A stretch of 64,000 nucleotides of DNA from the NCBI RefSeq assembly GCF_006439055.1, contig NZ_RCZC01000012.1, forward strand, positions 1 through 64,000, in the 5' to 3' direction. The translations under genes were made by a program, and so were the position numbers. A model generated the notes under the pieces. The model worked only from the letters and a program-made list of their open reading frames with translations. It was not told the DNA's origin and did not search any database. Numbering within the stretch: the first letter of the stretch is position 1; the number at the start of each line of letters is the position of its first letter. The DNA is from Sphingomonas glacialis (GTDB lineage Bacteria; Pseudomonadota; Alphaproteobacteria; Sphingomonadales; Sphingomonadaceae). Shown here piece by piece: positions 33,336-40,753 of this stretch.

Positions 33336-33766
33336 TTGCGGGTCTCCCGGGGGTTGGGGGAGGAACGCGGGGCGGGGGGATTTTATCCCCCCGGGGGGGG
33401 AGATTGTGTCGGGTGCGTTGGTGCGACGAACCGTGCGGTGGTTGACTCGATTGACCCCTGGATGTGGTATTTACTCTCGCGATCGTTTCCGATTTTGAGC
33501 CGATCGGCTGATGGCGTTCTGGGCCGGCGGCGTTCCCGTTTTTGCGGGTGCTGAGCGGGTGTCGACGATTGGAAAGAGCGAAGTGTACTATGGCATAATT
33601 CGGACTTGTAGGACAGCGGGACTTATGAGCGTCTGTTGATCATGTGGAAGGGGCTTGCCGGCTCAGACACGCCTTCTGCTTTCCAAGATACATCCAGTTG
33701 AGGCACGAAGCGGTTCAAGAGCGTCAGCACTCTATGCTCTTTACCGTAAAGTGGATGCTCGAATGA
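33336..33766. other. Gene-free stretch with G-rich tract, start of low-GC island
   Basis: The first 65 bases are very G/C-rich: four G-runs at 33349-33379 could form a G-quadruplex, and GGGGGGA-TTTTA-TCCCCCC at 33374-33392 is a hairpin followed by eight Gs. From about 33430 the composition drops well below that of the surroundings and stays low through the TIR-like gene. No gene, tRNA remnant or transposon end was recognised. Confidence 0.6.
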
Positions 33767-35020
33767 CTAGGCCTGTTCTGGCTCTGCGTCACCCGGTAGA
33801 CCATAATTCTTGATATCCTTCATCGCCTCCAGCAGCTTGATCGTCGCACCTGCGTCGAGGATATCGCCCGGATATCGCACCTCATACAGGCCTTGCAGAT
33901 TCGAGGGCAGCTTGACGCCATCTCGAACCAAGAGGATGAAGCGCCTGCCGTAAAATGCCATCGCGGCTCCAATTTCAATAAGCACATTGGGGTTGAGAAC
34001 GGCATGCTCTTGTCCATTCTCATCCTTGAGAACCATTTCATTATCGACATGGATAATAGCAGCTCCACATTTTCGCATATCATCCATAATTTTCTCTGGA
34101 ACCGGCTTAGATACCGATTGCCTTTCGACGGAAATTACAGGCTCTAACTCACCATACTCTAAAAGTTTGCGTATTGGTTCGACCAACGCCCGGTCCTTAC
34201 CGTGTGTTATAAAGACCCGGCGTCGACGTTGGTCGTCTTCGAAGGCGGCGTTGAGTGTTGCACCTCTGCTCTGTACGGCGGGCGGTGAGACAATGCGGTG
34301 ATGTACCGGTTCTGCGGCCGTGTGCTCGGGCGGCAGCCTATGTTGCTGCGCAGCGGAGCGTTGAATGAATTCTTGGGCTCCAATGCTATCGTCGGTCGGC
34401 TTTACTTCATCAGTGTCATTCGAAGCAACATTGAGGCTTACGTAGAGCTTACCTCTAATTTCTTCAATAAATCCAACCGACCGTGCACTAGCTTCGATGC
34501 GCTCAAATACCTCCTCGGCTTTAGCGCGAGGTACTCCCATGCCTTCGAGCACGTTAAGAGCAATGTCATCTCGGGGGAATGGGCTTCCATCGTAATCTCG
34601 TAGAAAGTCTCCAAACACTCTAGGTTTTAGAACCGCCTCACGCTTGGCGAGAACGTCTTCGTCCTCTGCTCTTGGAGGGATTATGCGTCGGGCAAGTTCT
34701 GTTGGAGTGATCGAGGCGGCTTGCGCACCTCCTTCAACAAGCCCGAAAGCAGCAGCGGCCCCGGTAAGGACTCGCAACTGAGATCCCTTGGGATCGACGT
34801 TTAGCGCCTTGGCAACGTGCAAAGGCGAAGTTGTTTTTCCAGCGTAGTGATCGTAGATCGCCTGCGGTACCCGCAATGCATCATCTAGAGATGCGTTAGG
34901 AACATCGGCCTGCCGCAAATATGCCCGCTTGCCCGCCGCTGTCGCTGTTTCAGGAATGATCTCGTCGGTTGGCGCCTCTGGCTTCTTCCTAGTGCGCGTT
35001 CCGCTCGGTTCTCTAGCCAT
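33767..35020 (-). CDS. Winged-helix protein with C-terminal TIR-like nucleotide-hydrolase domain (candidate defence effector)
   Basis: 417 residues; GAGGGG stands about five bases before the ATG at 35020. Residues about 30-190 look like two small helical/winged-helix domains (LDDALRVPQAIYDHYAGK, SQLRVLTGAAAAFGLVEGGAQ, DDIALNVLEGMGVPRAKAEEVFERI). A polar linker of about 70 residues follows. Residues 269-400 match the predicted nucleotide-binding TIR-like domain (CAP12/Pycsar effector type): VFITHGKD at 269-276 and NPNVLIEIGAAMAF with the likely catalytic Glu E349. Such domains degrade NAD in anti-phage immunity. The gene is much lower in GC than its neighbours, with normal genes on both sides, so it was probably acquired. 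No partner gene is present. The domain call is good; the defence role is inferred. Confidence 0.75.
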   Translation of the reverse strand: MAREPSGTRTRKKPEAPTDEIIPETATAAGKRAYLRQADVPNASLDDALRVPQAIYDHYAGKTTSPLHVAKALNVDPKGSQLRVLTGAAAAFGLVEGGAQAASITPTELARRIIPPRAEDEDVLAKREAVLKPRVFGDFLRDYDGSPFPRDDIALNVLEGMGVPRAKAEEVFERIEASARSVGFIEEIRGKLYVSLNVASNDTDEVKPTDDSIGAQEFIQRSAAQQHRLPPEHTAAEPVHHRIVSPPAVQSRGATLNAAFEDDQRRRRVFITHGKDRALVEPIRKLLEYGELEPVISVERQSVSKPVPEKIMDDMRKCGAAIIHVDNEMVLKDENGQEHAVLNPNVLIEIGAAMAFYGRRFILLVRDGVKLPSNLQGLYEVRYPGDILDAGATIKLLEAMKDIKNYGLPGDAEPEQA

Positions 35021-35291
35021 ATGTCCCCTCTGATCGCTGCCAGCATACGATTATAAACGTAGGTGACAAGGATCCAGGTACGTGGGCCTGCTGCTTGCAG
35101 GCTTTCACCTCGATCTGGAAGAGAATCTTTGCTGTTGATTGGTGCTTGCGGTTCGGGAGCTGATACTCATCACTGCATGAACTCGATCGATAGTAGTTCT
35201 ATCCTTTCGATAAGGAGGCGTTGGAACCGACGGCCCAGTTGGACACCCGTAGGCCCCACACACCCTGCTTTGGGTCGGTGGCCGCCACTAT

Positions 35292-35328
35292 AAAACAGAA
35301 AGGGCGCCCGGATCCCTCCGAGCGCCCT
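35292..35328 (-). terminator. Rho-independent terminator of glnA
   Basis: On the minus strand AGGGCGC-T-CGGA-GGGA-TCCG-G-GCGCCCT folds into an 11-pair stem with a GGGA loop and is followed by TTTCTGTTTTA. It lies about 125 bases after the glnA stop. Confidence 0.85.
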
Positions 35329-35343
35329 CTCTATAAGCACCGC

Positions 35344-35453
35344 CGTGGCAAAGCCACGTCGTCGGTCCTCGCTGTAGCGAGGCCGGCCGACAGCTCCTGT
35401 GGGGACTTCGGCTTCGCCTTGTCCCCACCGGCGCAGATCGGCCGATCTGCGCC
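35344..35453 (-). other. Four consecutive hairpins in the glnA 3' untranslated region
   Basis: Perfect stems: CGTGGC-AAA-GCCACG (35344-35358), CCTCGCT-GT-AGCGAGG (35367-35382), GTGGGGAC (35399-35406) with GTCCCCAC (35421-35428), and a 24-base perfect palindrome at 35430-35453 (GGCGCAGATCGG and its complement) that touches the glnA stop codon. They would all be transcribed before the terminator. Confidence 0.7.
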
Positions 35454-36875
35454 TCAGTAGCTGTAGTACATATCAAACTCGACGGGGCTCGGCGTCATTT
35501 CCCAACGCTTCACGTCTTCCATCTTCAGCTCGATATACGACTCGATCTGGTCCTTCGAGAACACGTCGCCCTTCAGCAGGAAGTCGTGATCGGCGGCCAG
35601 GCAATCGAGCGCCTCGCGGAGCGAACCGCAGACGGTCGGAACCTCGGCGAGCTCTTCCGGCGGAAGGTCGTACAGGTTCTTGTCCATTGCCTCACCGGGG
35701 TGGATGCGGTTCTGGATGCCGTCGAGGCCCGCCATGAACAGCGCCGCGTAGCACAGATACGGGTTGGCCATCGCGTCGGGGAAGCGCACTTCGACGCGCT
35801 TCGCCTTGGGGCCGGTGCCGTACGGAATGCGGCACGACGCCGAGCGGTTGCGCGCCGAGTAAGCGAGCAGCACCGGAGCTTCATAGCCCGGGACCAGGCG
35901 CTTGTAGCTGTTGGTCGTCGGGTTGGTGAAGGCGTTGACCGCCTTGGCATGCTTGATGATGCCGCCGATGAAATACAGGCACATGTCCGACAGGCCCGCA
36001 TAGCCGTTGCCGGCGAAGAGCGGGTTGCCCTTGTCCCAGATCGACAGATGCGTGTGCATCCCCGAGCCGTTATCTTCCTTGATCGGCTTGGGCATGAAGG
36101 TGACGGTCTTGCCATAGGCCTGCGCGACGTTGTGGCAGACGTACTTGTAGATCTGCATGCGATCGGCGGTGACCGTCATCGTGCCGAAGGTCAGGCCGAG
36201 CTCGTGCTGGGCGGCTGCGACTTCGTGGTGATGCTTGTCGCAGGGGAGGCCCATTTCGAGCATGGTCGAGACCATCTCGCCGCGGATGTCGACCGCGCTG
36301 TCGACCGGCGCGACCGGGAAATAGCCGCCCTTGGCGCGCGGACGGTGGCCGAGGTTGCCGCCGTCATAGCTGGTGCCGGTGTTGGTCGGCAGCTCGATAT
36401 CGTCGATCTTGTAATAGCTCGTCGAATAGCTGTTCTCGAACTGGACGTTGTCGAACATGAAGAACTCGGCCTCGGGGCCGATGAAGATCGTGTCGCCGAT
36501 GCCGGTGGTCTTGAGATACGCCTCGGCGCGCTTCGCGGTCGAGCGCGGATCGCGCGCATAGAGTTCGCCGGTCGAGGGCTCGACGATGTCGCAGACGAGG
36601 ATCAGCATCGGCGTCGCCGAGAACGGATCGGTCCAGATGGCGTCGAGATCGGGCATGAGGATCATGTCGGACTCGTTGATCGCCTTCCAGCCCTCGATCG
36701 AGGAACCGTCGAACATGAAGCCGTCGGTCAGTTCGTCTTCGCCGACGACGCTGGCGACCATCGTCAGATGCTGCCATTTGCCCTTGGGATCGGTGAAGCG
36801 CAGATCGACCCACTCGATCTCCTGCTCCTTGATCATCTTCAGTACGTCGCTGGCCGTATTCGGTGCCTTAGCCAT
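35454..36875 (-). CDS. glnA: Glutamine synthetase type I
   Basis: 473 residues from the ATG at 36875; a GTG at 36884 is three codons further. The dodecameric GSI signature regions are present: FDGSSIEGWKAINESDM near residue 55-70, GPEAEFFMF, NGSGMHTHLSIW, NRSASCRIPYG, and the adenylylation loop NLYDLPPEE with its target Tyr. It forms glutamine from glutamate, ammonia and ATP. It lies 97 bases after glnB in the classic glnB-glnA operon, so nitrogen control by NtrC and PII is expected. The 3' region carries an unusual run of hairpins. Confidence 0.97.
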   Translation of the reverse strand: MAKAPNTASDVLKMIKEQEIEWVDLRFTDPKGKWQHLTMVASVVGEDELTDGFMFDGSSIEGWKAINESDMILMPDLDAIWTDPFSATPMLILVCDIVEPSTGELYARDPRSTAKRAEAYLKTTGIGDTIFIGPEAEFFMFDNVQFENSYSTSYYKIDDIELPTNTGTSYDGGNLGHRPRAKGGYFPVAPVDSAVDIRGEMVSTMLEMGLPCDKHHHEVAAAQHELGLTFGTMTVTADRMQIYKYVCHNVAQAYGKTVTFMPKPIKEDNGSGMHTHLSIWDKGNPLFAGNGYAGLSDMCLYFIGGIIKHAKAVNAFTNPTTNSYKRLVPGYEAPVLLAYSARNRSASCRIPYGTGPKAKRVEVRFPDAMANPYLCYAALFMAGLDGIQNRIHPGEAMDKNLYDLPPEELAEVPTVCGSLREALDCLAADHDFLLKGDVFSKDQIESYIELKMEDVKRWEMTPSPVEFDMYYSY

Positions 36876-36971
36876 AGTCCCCACGCCTTTCGTTTTCGAA
36901 TAGTCTGCCCGAGTGGTTCGGGAATCGTGTGTCGCCCGGATGTTTACGCTGTCACAGAATGTTGCGCTGCG

Positions 36972-37310
36972 TCAAATCGCGTCCTCGTTGCGCTCGCCGG
37001 TGCGGATTCGCAACGCGGTTTCGACGGGGATGACGAAAATCTTGCCGTCGCCGATGCGGCCGGTCTGTGCGGCCGCAGCGATCGCCTCGACCACGCGGTC
37101 GGCCATCGCGTCCTCGACGACGACCTCGAGCTTCACCTTGGGGAGGAAGTCGACGACATATTCGGCGCCGCGATAGAGTTCGGTATGGCCCTTCTGGCGG
37201 CCGAAGCCCTTGGCCTCGGTCACGGTGATGCCGCTGACGCCGACTTCGTGCAGCGCTTCCTTCACTTCATCGAGCTTGAACGGCTTGATGATCGCCTCGA
37301 TCTTTTTCAC
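36972..37310 (-). CDS. glnB: Nitrogen regulatory protein PII
   Basis: 112 residues, exact family length, starting MKKIEAIIKPFKLDEVKEAL. The T-loop contains the uridylylation tyrosine Y51 (ELYRGAEYVVDF), and the C-terminal signature GRIGDGKIFVIPVE is complete. PII senses 2-oxoglutarate and ATP/ADP and controls glutamine synthetase adenylylation and NtrB/NtrC. It is the first gene of the glnB-glnA unit. Confidence 0.97.
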   Translation of the reverse strand: MKKIEAIIKPFKLDEVKEALHEVGVSGITVTEAKGFGRQKGHTELYRGAEYVVDFLPKVKLEVVVEDAMADRVVEAIAAAAQTGRIGDGKIFVIPVETALRIRTGERNEDAI

Positions 37311-37724
37311 GCTTGCTACGCCTCCCGCTATGCCGGGTGACCTTACAACAACCGTGCCAGCCGCGCGAGGGGCGGAAATCCGCCAAACCCGGAAAGGCTT
37401 GGGTCAAGTTTTGCTTAACGAATGGGCAGTCCAGCGGCCCGTGCCGGATTGGAAGGCAGTCGCGCTGGTTGCCGGTCTGGGTTTGTGCATCGACTCGAGA
37501 TCGGGGGGCTGATTGCGGAGCTCGCGCATTGTCAAACAAATGCTTTCGAGTCCGCGATAATAAAAACCCATTACGCAAAAGATGTGTTGGGTTTATACCA
37601 AGGTGTCGCAACGGTATCTATCAATATACATTCGATTATAGAATCAATATATATTTCGATATCGTATAATTGGACGAAAAACCTATGCGACGTGTTGATT
37701 TCCAAAATATAGCAGGAGGTCAAA
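37311..37724. other. Intergenic region with AT-rich block upstream of the DUF1842-like gene
   Basis: Apart from the glnB promoter region at 37311-37460, bases about 37530-37710 are markedly AT-rich for this genome and contain TATAAT at 37665-37670 and small palindromes such as GATT-ATAG-AATC and CGATATCG. No additional gene was found. A regulated promoter for the plus-strand gene is the simplest reading. Confidence 0.6.
37344..37359 (-). promoter_or_regulatory. Candidate sigma-54 promoter of glnB-glnA
   Basis: On the minus strand TGGCAC-N5-TTGTA lies 34-49 bases before the glnB start. It has the GG of the -24 element at the proper distance; the -12 element reads TTGTA instead of TTGCA. glnBA operons are commonly NtrC/sigma-54 controlled. 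The match is imperfect. Confidence 0.4.
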
Positions 37725-38120
37725 ATGACGGACGCAGTAGGACTCTATCAGGTTAAGCTTCTCGTACAGGTTGGCGACGGGCATCTTGCCGGTGCGCCCA
37801 CGCTCGAGCTCGCTCTGCTGGTCAACGCGCCGACCGGCCATATCACCGGTACCGCGCATATCACGCAGGCGCTGCCGCCACCCTATGGATCGATCGAATT
37901 TCCGGTGAGCGGCGTGCTGCACCATACCGGGTTCGGCCACGATACGAAGCTCGTCGCGCTGACCGGCGAATATGTCGTGTCGGTGCCGCCGCCCGCGATC
38001 GGCAGCTATCTCGCGCACTTCTCGGCGGCGCTCGCGCTCGATGGGGCGTGGAATGGCGTGGGCAGCTACGCTTATGGCAACCACACGATTCCGCACGCGA
38101 AGGTTACCAAGGCAGCCTGA
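37725..38120 (+). CDS. DUF1842-like protein
   Basis: 131 residues with a strong ribosome site (AGGAGG) seven bases before the ATG. The sequence is beta-rich (YQVKLLVQVGDGHLAGAPTLELALLVNAPTGHITGTAHITQAL) and matches my memory of the DUF1842 family, which has no assigned function. There is no signal peptide or membrane segment. It is a single gene with its own AT-rich promoter region and likely well expressed given the ribosome site. Family call moderately sure. Confidence 0.7.
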   Translation: MTDAVGLYQVKLLVQVGDGHLAGAPTLELALLVNAPTGHITGTAHITQALPPPYGSIEFPVSGVLHHTGFGHDTKLVALTGEYVVSVPPPAIGSYLAHFSAALALDGAWNGVGSYAYGNHTIPHAKVTKAA

Positions 38121-38180
38121 TCGCTCCACATCGCGTGCGTCGGCCATCGCGCCGGCGCACGCTTTGCCTGACGCGACGCC

Positions 38181-39005
38181 TCAGTAAGGCGGCTTGTCGA
38201 ACCCGCCGGGGCTGAGCGTGAAGATCTCGCAGCCGGTCTCGGTGATGCCGATCGAATGTTCGAACTGCGCCGAGAGCGAGCGGTCGCGCGTCACCGCGGT
38301 CCAGCCGTCGTCGAGCAGCTTCACGTCGGCGCGGCCGGTGTTGATCATCGGTTCGATCGTGAAGATCATGCCGGGCTTGAGCTCGGGGCCGGTGCCGGGC
38401 TTGCCGACATGGACGACCTCGGGCGCGTCATGGAATAGCTGCCCCAGGCCATGCCCGCAGAAATCGCGGACGATGCCGTAGCGATGCTTTTCGGCATGGC
38501 GCTGGATCGCGTGGCCGATGTCGCCGAGATGGTTGCCGGGTTTCGCCTGCTCGATGCCGAGCATCAGGCATTCATAGGTCACCTCGACGAGGCGCTTCGC
38601 CTTGATCGGCACGTCGCCGATCAGATACATCCTGCTGCTGTCGCCATGCCAGCCGCCGAGGATCGGGGTCACGTCGACATTGACGATGTCACCGCTTTTC
38701 AGCGTCTTCTCGCTCGGGATGCCGTGGCACACGACATGGTTGAGCGACATGCAGCTCGAATGCGTATAGCCGCGATAGCCGAGCGTCGCCGGGACCCCGC
38801 CGCGCTCGACGATGAAACGGCGGACCATGTCGTCGATCTCGGCGGTCGAGGTGCCGGGCACCATGTGCGGGACGATCATGTCGAGCGTTTCGGCGGCGAG
38901 TTTCCCGGCGGCGTGCATCCCGTCGAACGCATCGCGGCCATAAAGCTTGATCGCGCCGGTGCGGCCGGAGGGGGCGTCGGCGGTTACGGTTACATAGTCG
39001 GTCAT
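38181..39005 (-). CDS. map: Methionine aminopeptidase, type I
   Basis: 274 residues from the ATG at 39005 (a GTG two codons earlier is less likely). The five metal ligands of the pita-bread fold are visible: the Asp pair in NVDVTPILGGWHGDSSR, the His in GHGLGQLFHDAPEV, and the Glu residues in FTIEPMINTG and QFEHSIGIT. It removes the initiator methionine from new proteins. It is divergent from the CinA-N-like gene. Confidence 0.95.
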   Translation of the reverse strand: MTDYVTVTADAPSGRTGAIKLYGRDAFDGMHAAGKLAAETLDMIVPHMVPGTSTAEIDDMVRRFIVERGGVPATLGYRGYTHSSCMSLNHVVCHGIPSEKTLKSGDIVNVDVTPILGGWHGDSSRMYLIGDVPIKAKRLVEVTYECLMLGIEQAKPGNHLGDIGHAIQRHAEKHRYGIVRDFCGHGLGQLFHDAPEVVHVGKPGTGPELKPGMIFTIEPMINTGRADVKLLDDGWTAVTRDRSLSAQFEHSIGITETGCEIFTLSPGGFDKPPY

Positions 39006-39069
39006 GCACACGATATAGCGAAACCGCTTTCGCTTTGCGAGGGGGCGGCGGCGGGGCTATGGCAGGGAC

Positions 39070-39825
39070 ATGACGACACGCATCTGGACGGCCGCGCTCG
39101 CGGTGATCGGCGACGAAATCCTGTCGGGCCGCACGCAGGACAAGAATGTCGCGCAGATCGCGGCGTGGCTCAACGTCCAGGGGATCCGCCTCGCCGAGGT
39201 GCGGATCGTCGCCGACAAGCCCGACGCGATCGTCGAGGCGGTCAATACCTTACGCGAGCGCAACGATTATCTGTTCACGACCGGCGGGATCGGGCCGACG
39301 CATGACGACATCACCGTCGATGCGATCGCCGAGGCGCTCGGCGTGCCGGTGGTGTTCCATCCGCAAGCCGTCGCCGTGCTGGAGGCCTATTACGCGACGC
39401 GTGGCGGGCTGACCGAGCCGCGCAAGCGGATGGCGCGCGTGCCCGAGGGCGCCGACCTGATCGAGAACCGCATGTCGGGTGCGCCGGGGATCCGCGTCGG
39501 CAACGTCTTCATCATGGCGGGGGTGCCGCACATCACTGCGGGGATGCTCGATGCGCTGACGGGAACGCTCGAGGGCGGGCTGCCGGTGCTGTCGCGCACG
39601 ATCGGCTGCTGGGTCGCCGAGAGCGAAGTCGCCGATCTGCTGCGCCAGGCCGAGAAAAGCCATGAGGGCGTCGCCATCGGGAGTTACCCCTTCTTCCGCG
39701 ACGGACGCACCGGCGCCAATTTCGTCGTGCGCGCGACCGATGCGGCTCTCGCCGACCGGTGCATCGCCGATCTCACTCAGGCGTTGGAAGGGACCGGCCG
39801 CAGCGTCGTGGCCGGCGGGATTTGA
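39070..39825 (+). CDS. Molybdopterin-binding / CinA N-terminal domain protein
   Basis: 251 residues made of the MoCF-like domain of CinA: AAL AVIGDEILSGRTQDKNV at the N-terminus, FTTGGIGPTHDDITVDAIAEALG near 75-97, and GVPHITAGMLD. The C-terminal deamidase domain of full CinA is absent, so this is the stand-alone form often annotated as a competence/damage-inducible A-like protein. It may act in NMN or nucleotide metabolism, but the function is unproven. It is likely co-transcribed with the following lipoprotein gene, 17 bases away. Confidence 0.88.
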   Translation: MTTRIWTAALAVIGDEILSGRTQDKNVAQIAAWLNVQGIRLAEVRIVADKPDAIVEAVNTLRERNDYLFTTGGIGPTHDDITVDAIAEALGVPVVFHPQAVAVLEAYYATRGGLTEPRKRMARVPEGADLIENRMSGAPGIRVGNVFIMAGVPHITAGMLDALTGTLEGGLPVLSRTIGCWVAESEVADLLRQAEKSHEGVAIGSYPFFRDGRTGANFVVRATDAALADRCIADLTQALEGTGRSVVAGGI

Positions 39826-39842
39826 GAGTTGGGAGCGAACCG

Positions 39843-40184
39843 ATGAAGCGCATCTATCTGGCGGCACTGCTCACGGTGACCTTGGCGGGGTGCGATGGCA
39901 GCCCGAGCGGCAGCAGCGCGCCCGCCGCCGTCGCGACGCATGATCCGATGGAGGCGAAGATCGATGCGCTCTCGCCATCGCTCCAGGAAACGACGATGTT
40001 CCGCGCGATCCAGGACGGCGGCTACACCTGCCAGAAGATCGTGCGGATGGAGAAGCACGCGCCGATCGACGGCAAGGCGGTGTGGATCGCCGAGTGCGAC
40101 GACAAGGGGCAATATGTCATCACGCTCCAGCCCGGCGGGATTTTCTGGGTGAGCGGCGTGCCGCAGCCGAAGAAGCCGCGCTGA
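39843..40184 (+). CDS. Putative lipoprotein, 113 residues
   Basis: The start MKRIYLAALLTVTLAGCDG is a lipoprotein signal with a lipobox (LAGC) and cleavage before C17. The mature part begins with a Ser/Ala linker and then a small globular domain with two more cysteines (GGYTCQKI and IAECDDKG). It should be anchored in a membrane facing the periplasm. No family function recognised. It lies in a short operon with the CinA-N-like gene and the small zinc-ribbon protein. Confidence 0.78.
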   Translation: MKRIYLAALLTVTLAGCDGSPSGSSAPAAVATHDPMEAKIDALSPSLQETTMFRAIQDGGYTCQKIVRMEKHAPIDGKAVWIAECDDKGQYVITLQPGGIFWVSGVPQPKKPR

Positions 40185-40369
40185 CGCGGACCAAGCTCAG
40201 CGTTTGCCAGCGCAAGCGGCGGTACGACTCCGAGGTGGCGGCTGTGGACGCGATCGCGGTCTCGGGGCTCGTGCTGCGGAGCTATAGGTGCGACCGGTGC
40301 CGGCAGTTTCATTTGACGAGCCGCACCAAGGGGAAGCGGGTGTTGGGGATCGGGGCGGGTTCGGGCTGA
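40181..40369 (+). CDS. Small zinc-ribbon-like protein, about 62 residues
   Basis: This frame overlaps the lipoprotein stop (CTGA). It encodes TRTKLSVCQRKRRYDSEVAA... and RSYRCDRCRQFHLTSRTKGK: one Cys near the start, then CxxC followed by HLTS, a pattern I associate with a small bacterial zinc-ribbon family. There is no ATG, GTG or TTG near the lipoprotein stop, so either CTG at 40181 is the start, or translation is re-initiated, or an upstream start inside the lipoprotein gene is used. The coding pattern is convincing, the start is not. Confidence 0.55.
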   Translation: MTRTKLSVCQRKRRYDSEVAAVDAIAVSGLVLRSYRCDRCRQFHLTSRTKGKRVLGIGAGSG

Positions 40370-40753
40370 ACCGAGGAGCCCCCACTGTTGGCGTGATCCG
40401 AACGCTACTCCCACCCGTCATCCCCGCGAAAGCGGGGATCCCGCTGCCTGGCCCGCGGTCAGAAGAAGCGGGACCCTCGCTTTCGCGAGGGTGACGGGGG
40501 GCAGGGGTGACGAGTTCGGGGCGCAATTGGCAAGCGGCGCGCATGGATTCCGGATCAAGTCCGGCATGACTGCGTTGGAATCGGCGCGGCGAAAACGGTC
40601 ATTCCCCAGATCGCCGTTGCAGCACGGCGCTTCGAGGCGCAGGTGTCCCGTTCCGCCGACCCCCGACCAGCCGATCAAGCGCTGGCATTGGAGAGCCCAT
40701 CCATCCGGTTTCAGCCGCCCGCGGTGCGCTGACCCAAAGCCTTCGGACATCCC
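40370..40753. other. Intergenic region with a family-2 repeat and a half repeat
   Basis: Bases 40419-40497 are a paired family-2 repeat (CGTCATCCCCGCGAAAGCGG and its inverted partner). Bases about 40540-40572 carry a single arm (GGATTCCGGATCAAGTCCGG). No gene was seen in the rest, and the promoter of the MFS gene is not obvious. Confidence 0.6.
40419..40497. repeat. Paired GC-rich inverted repeat, family 2
   Basis: Left arm CGTCATCCCCGCGAAAGCGG and right arm CCTCGCTTTCGCGAGGGTGA are inverted variants around a central GCCTGGCCCGCGGTC spacer, matching the CGTC...GACG layout of the other copies. Confidence 0.75.

Larger units (their letters stand above)
35021..35453. other. Gene-free stretch: end of low-GC island and glnA 3' region with hairpins
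   Basis: Bases 35021-35280 belong to the low-GC island; no gene or clear promoter was recognised there. Bases 35292-35453 hold the glnA terminator and four successive hairpins (see separate entries). Confidence 0.6.

Noticed and set aside
33430..33766. Transposon remnant next to the TIR-like gene
   Set aside because: No transposase fragment, terminal inverted repeat or target duplication could be recognised by eye.
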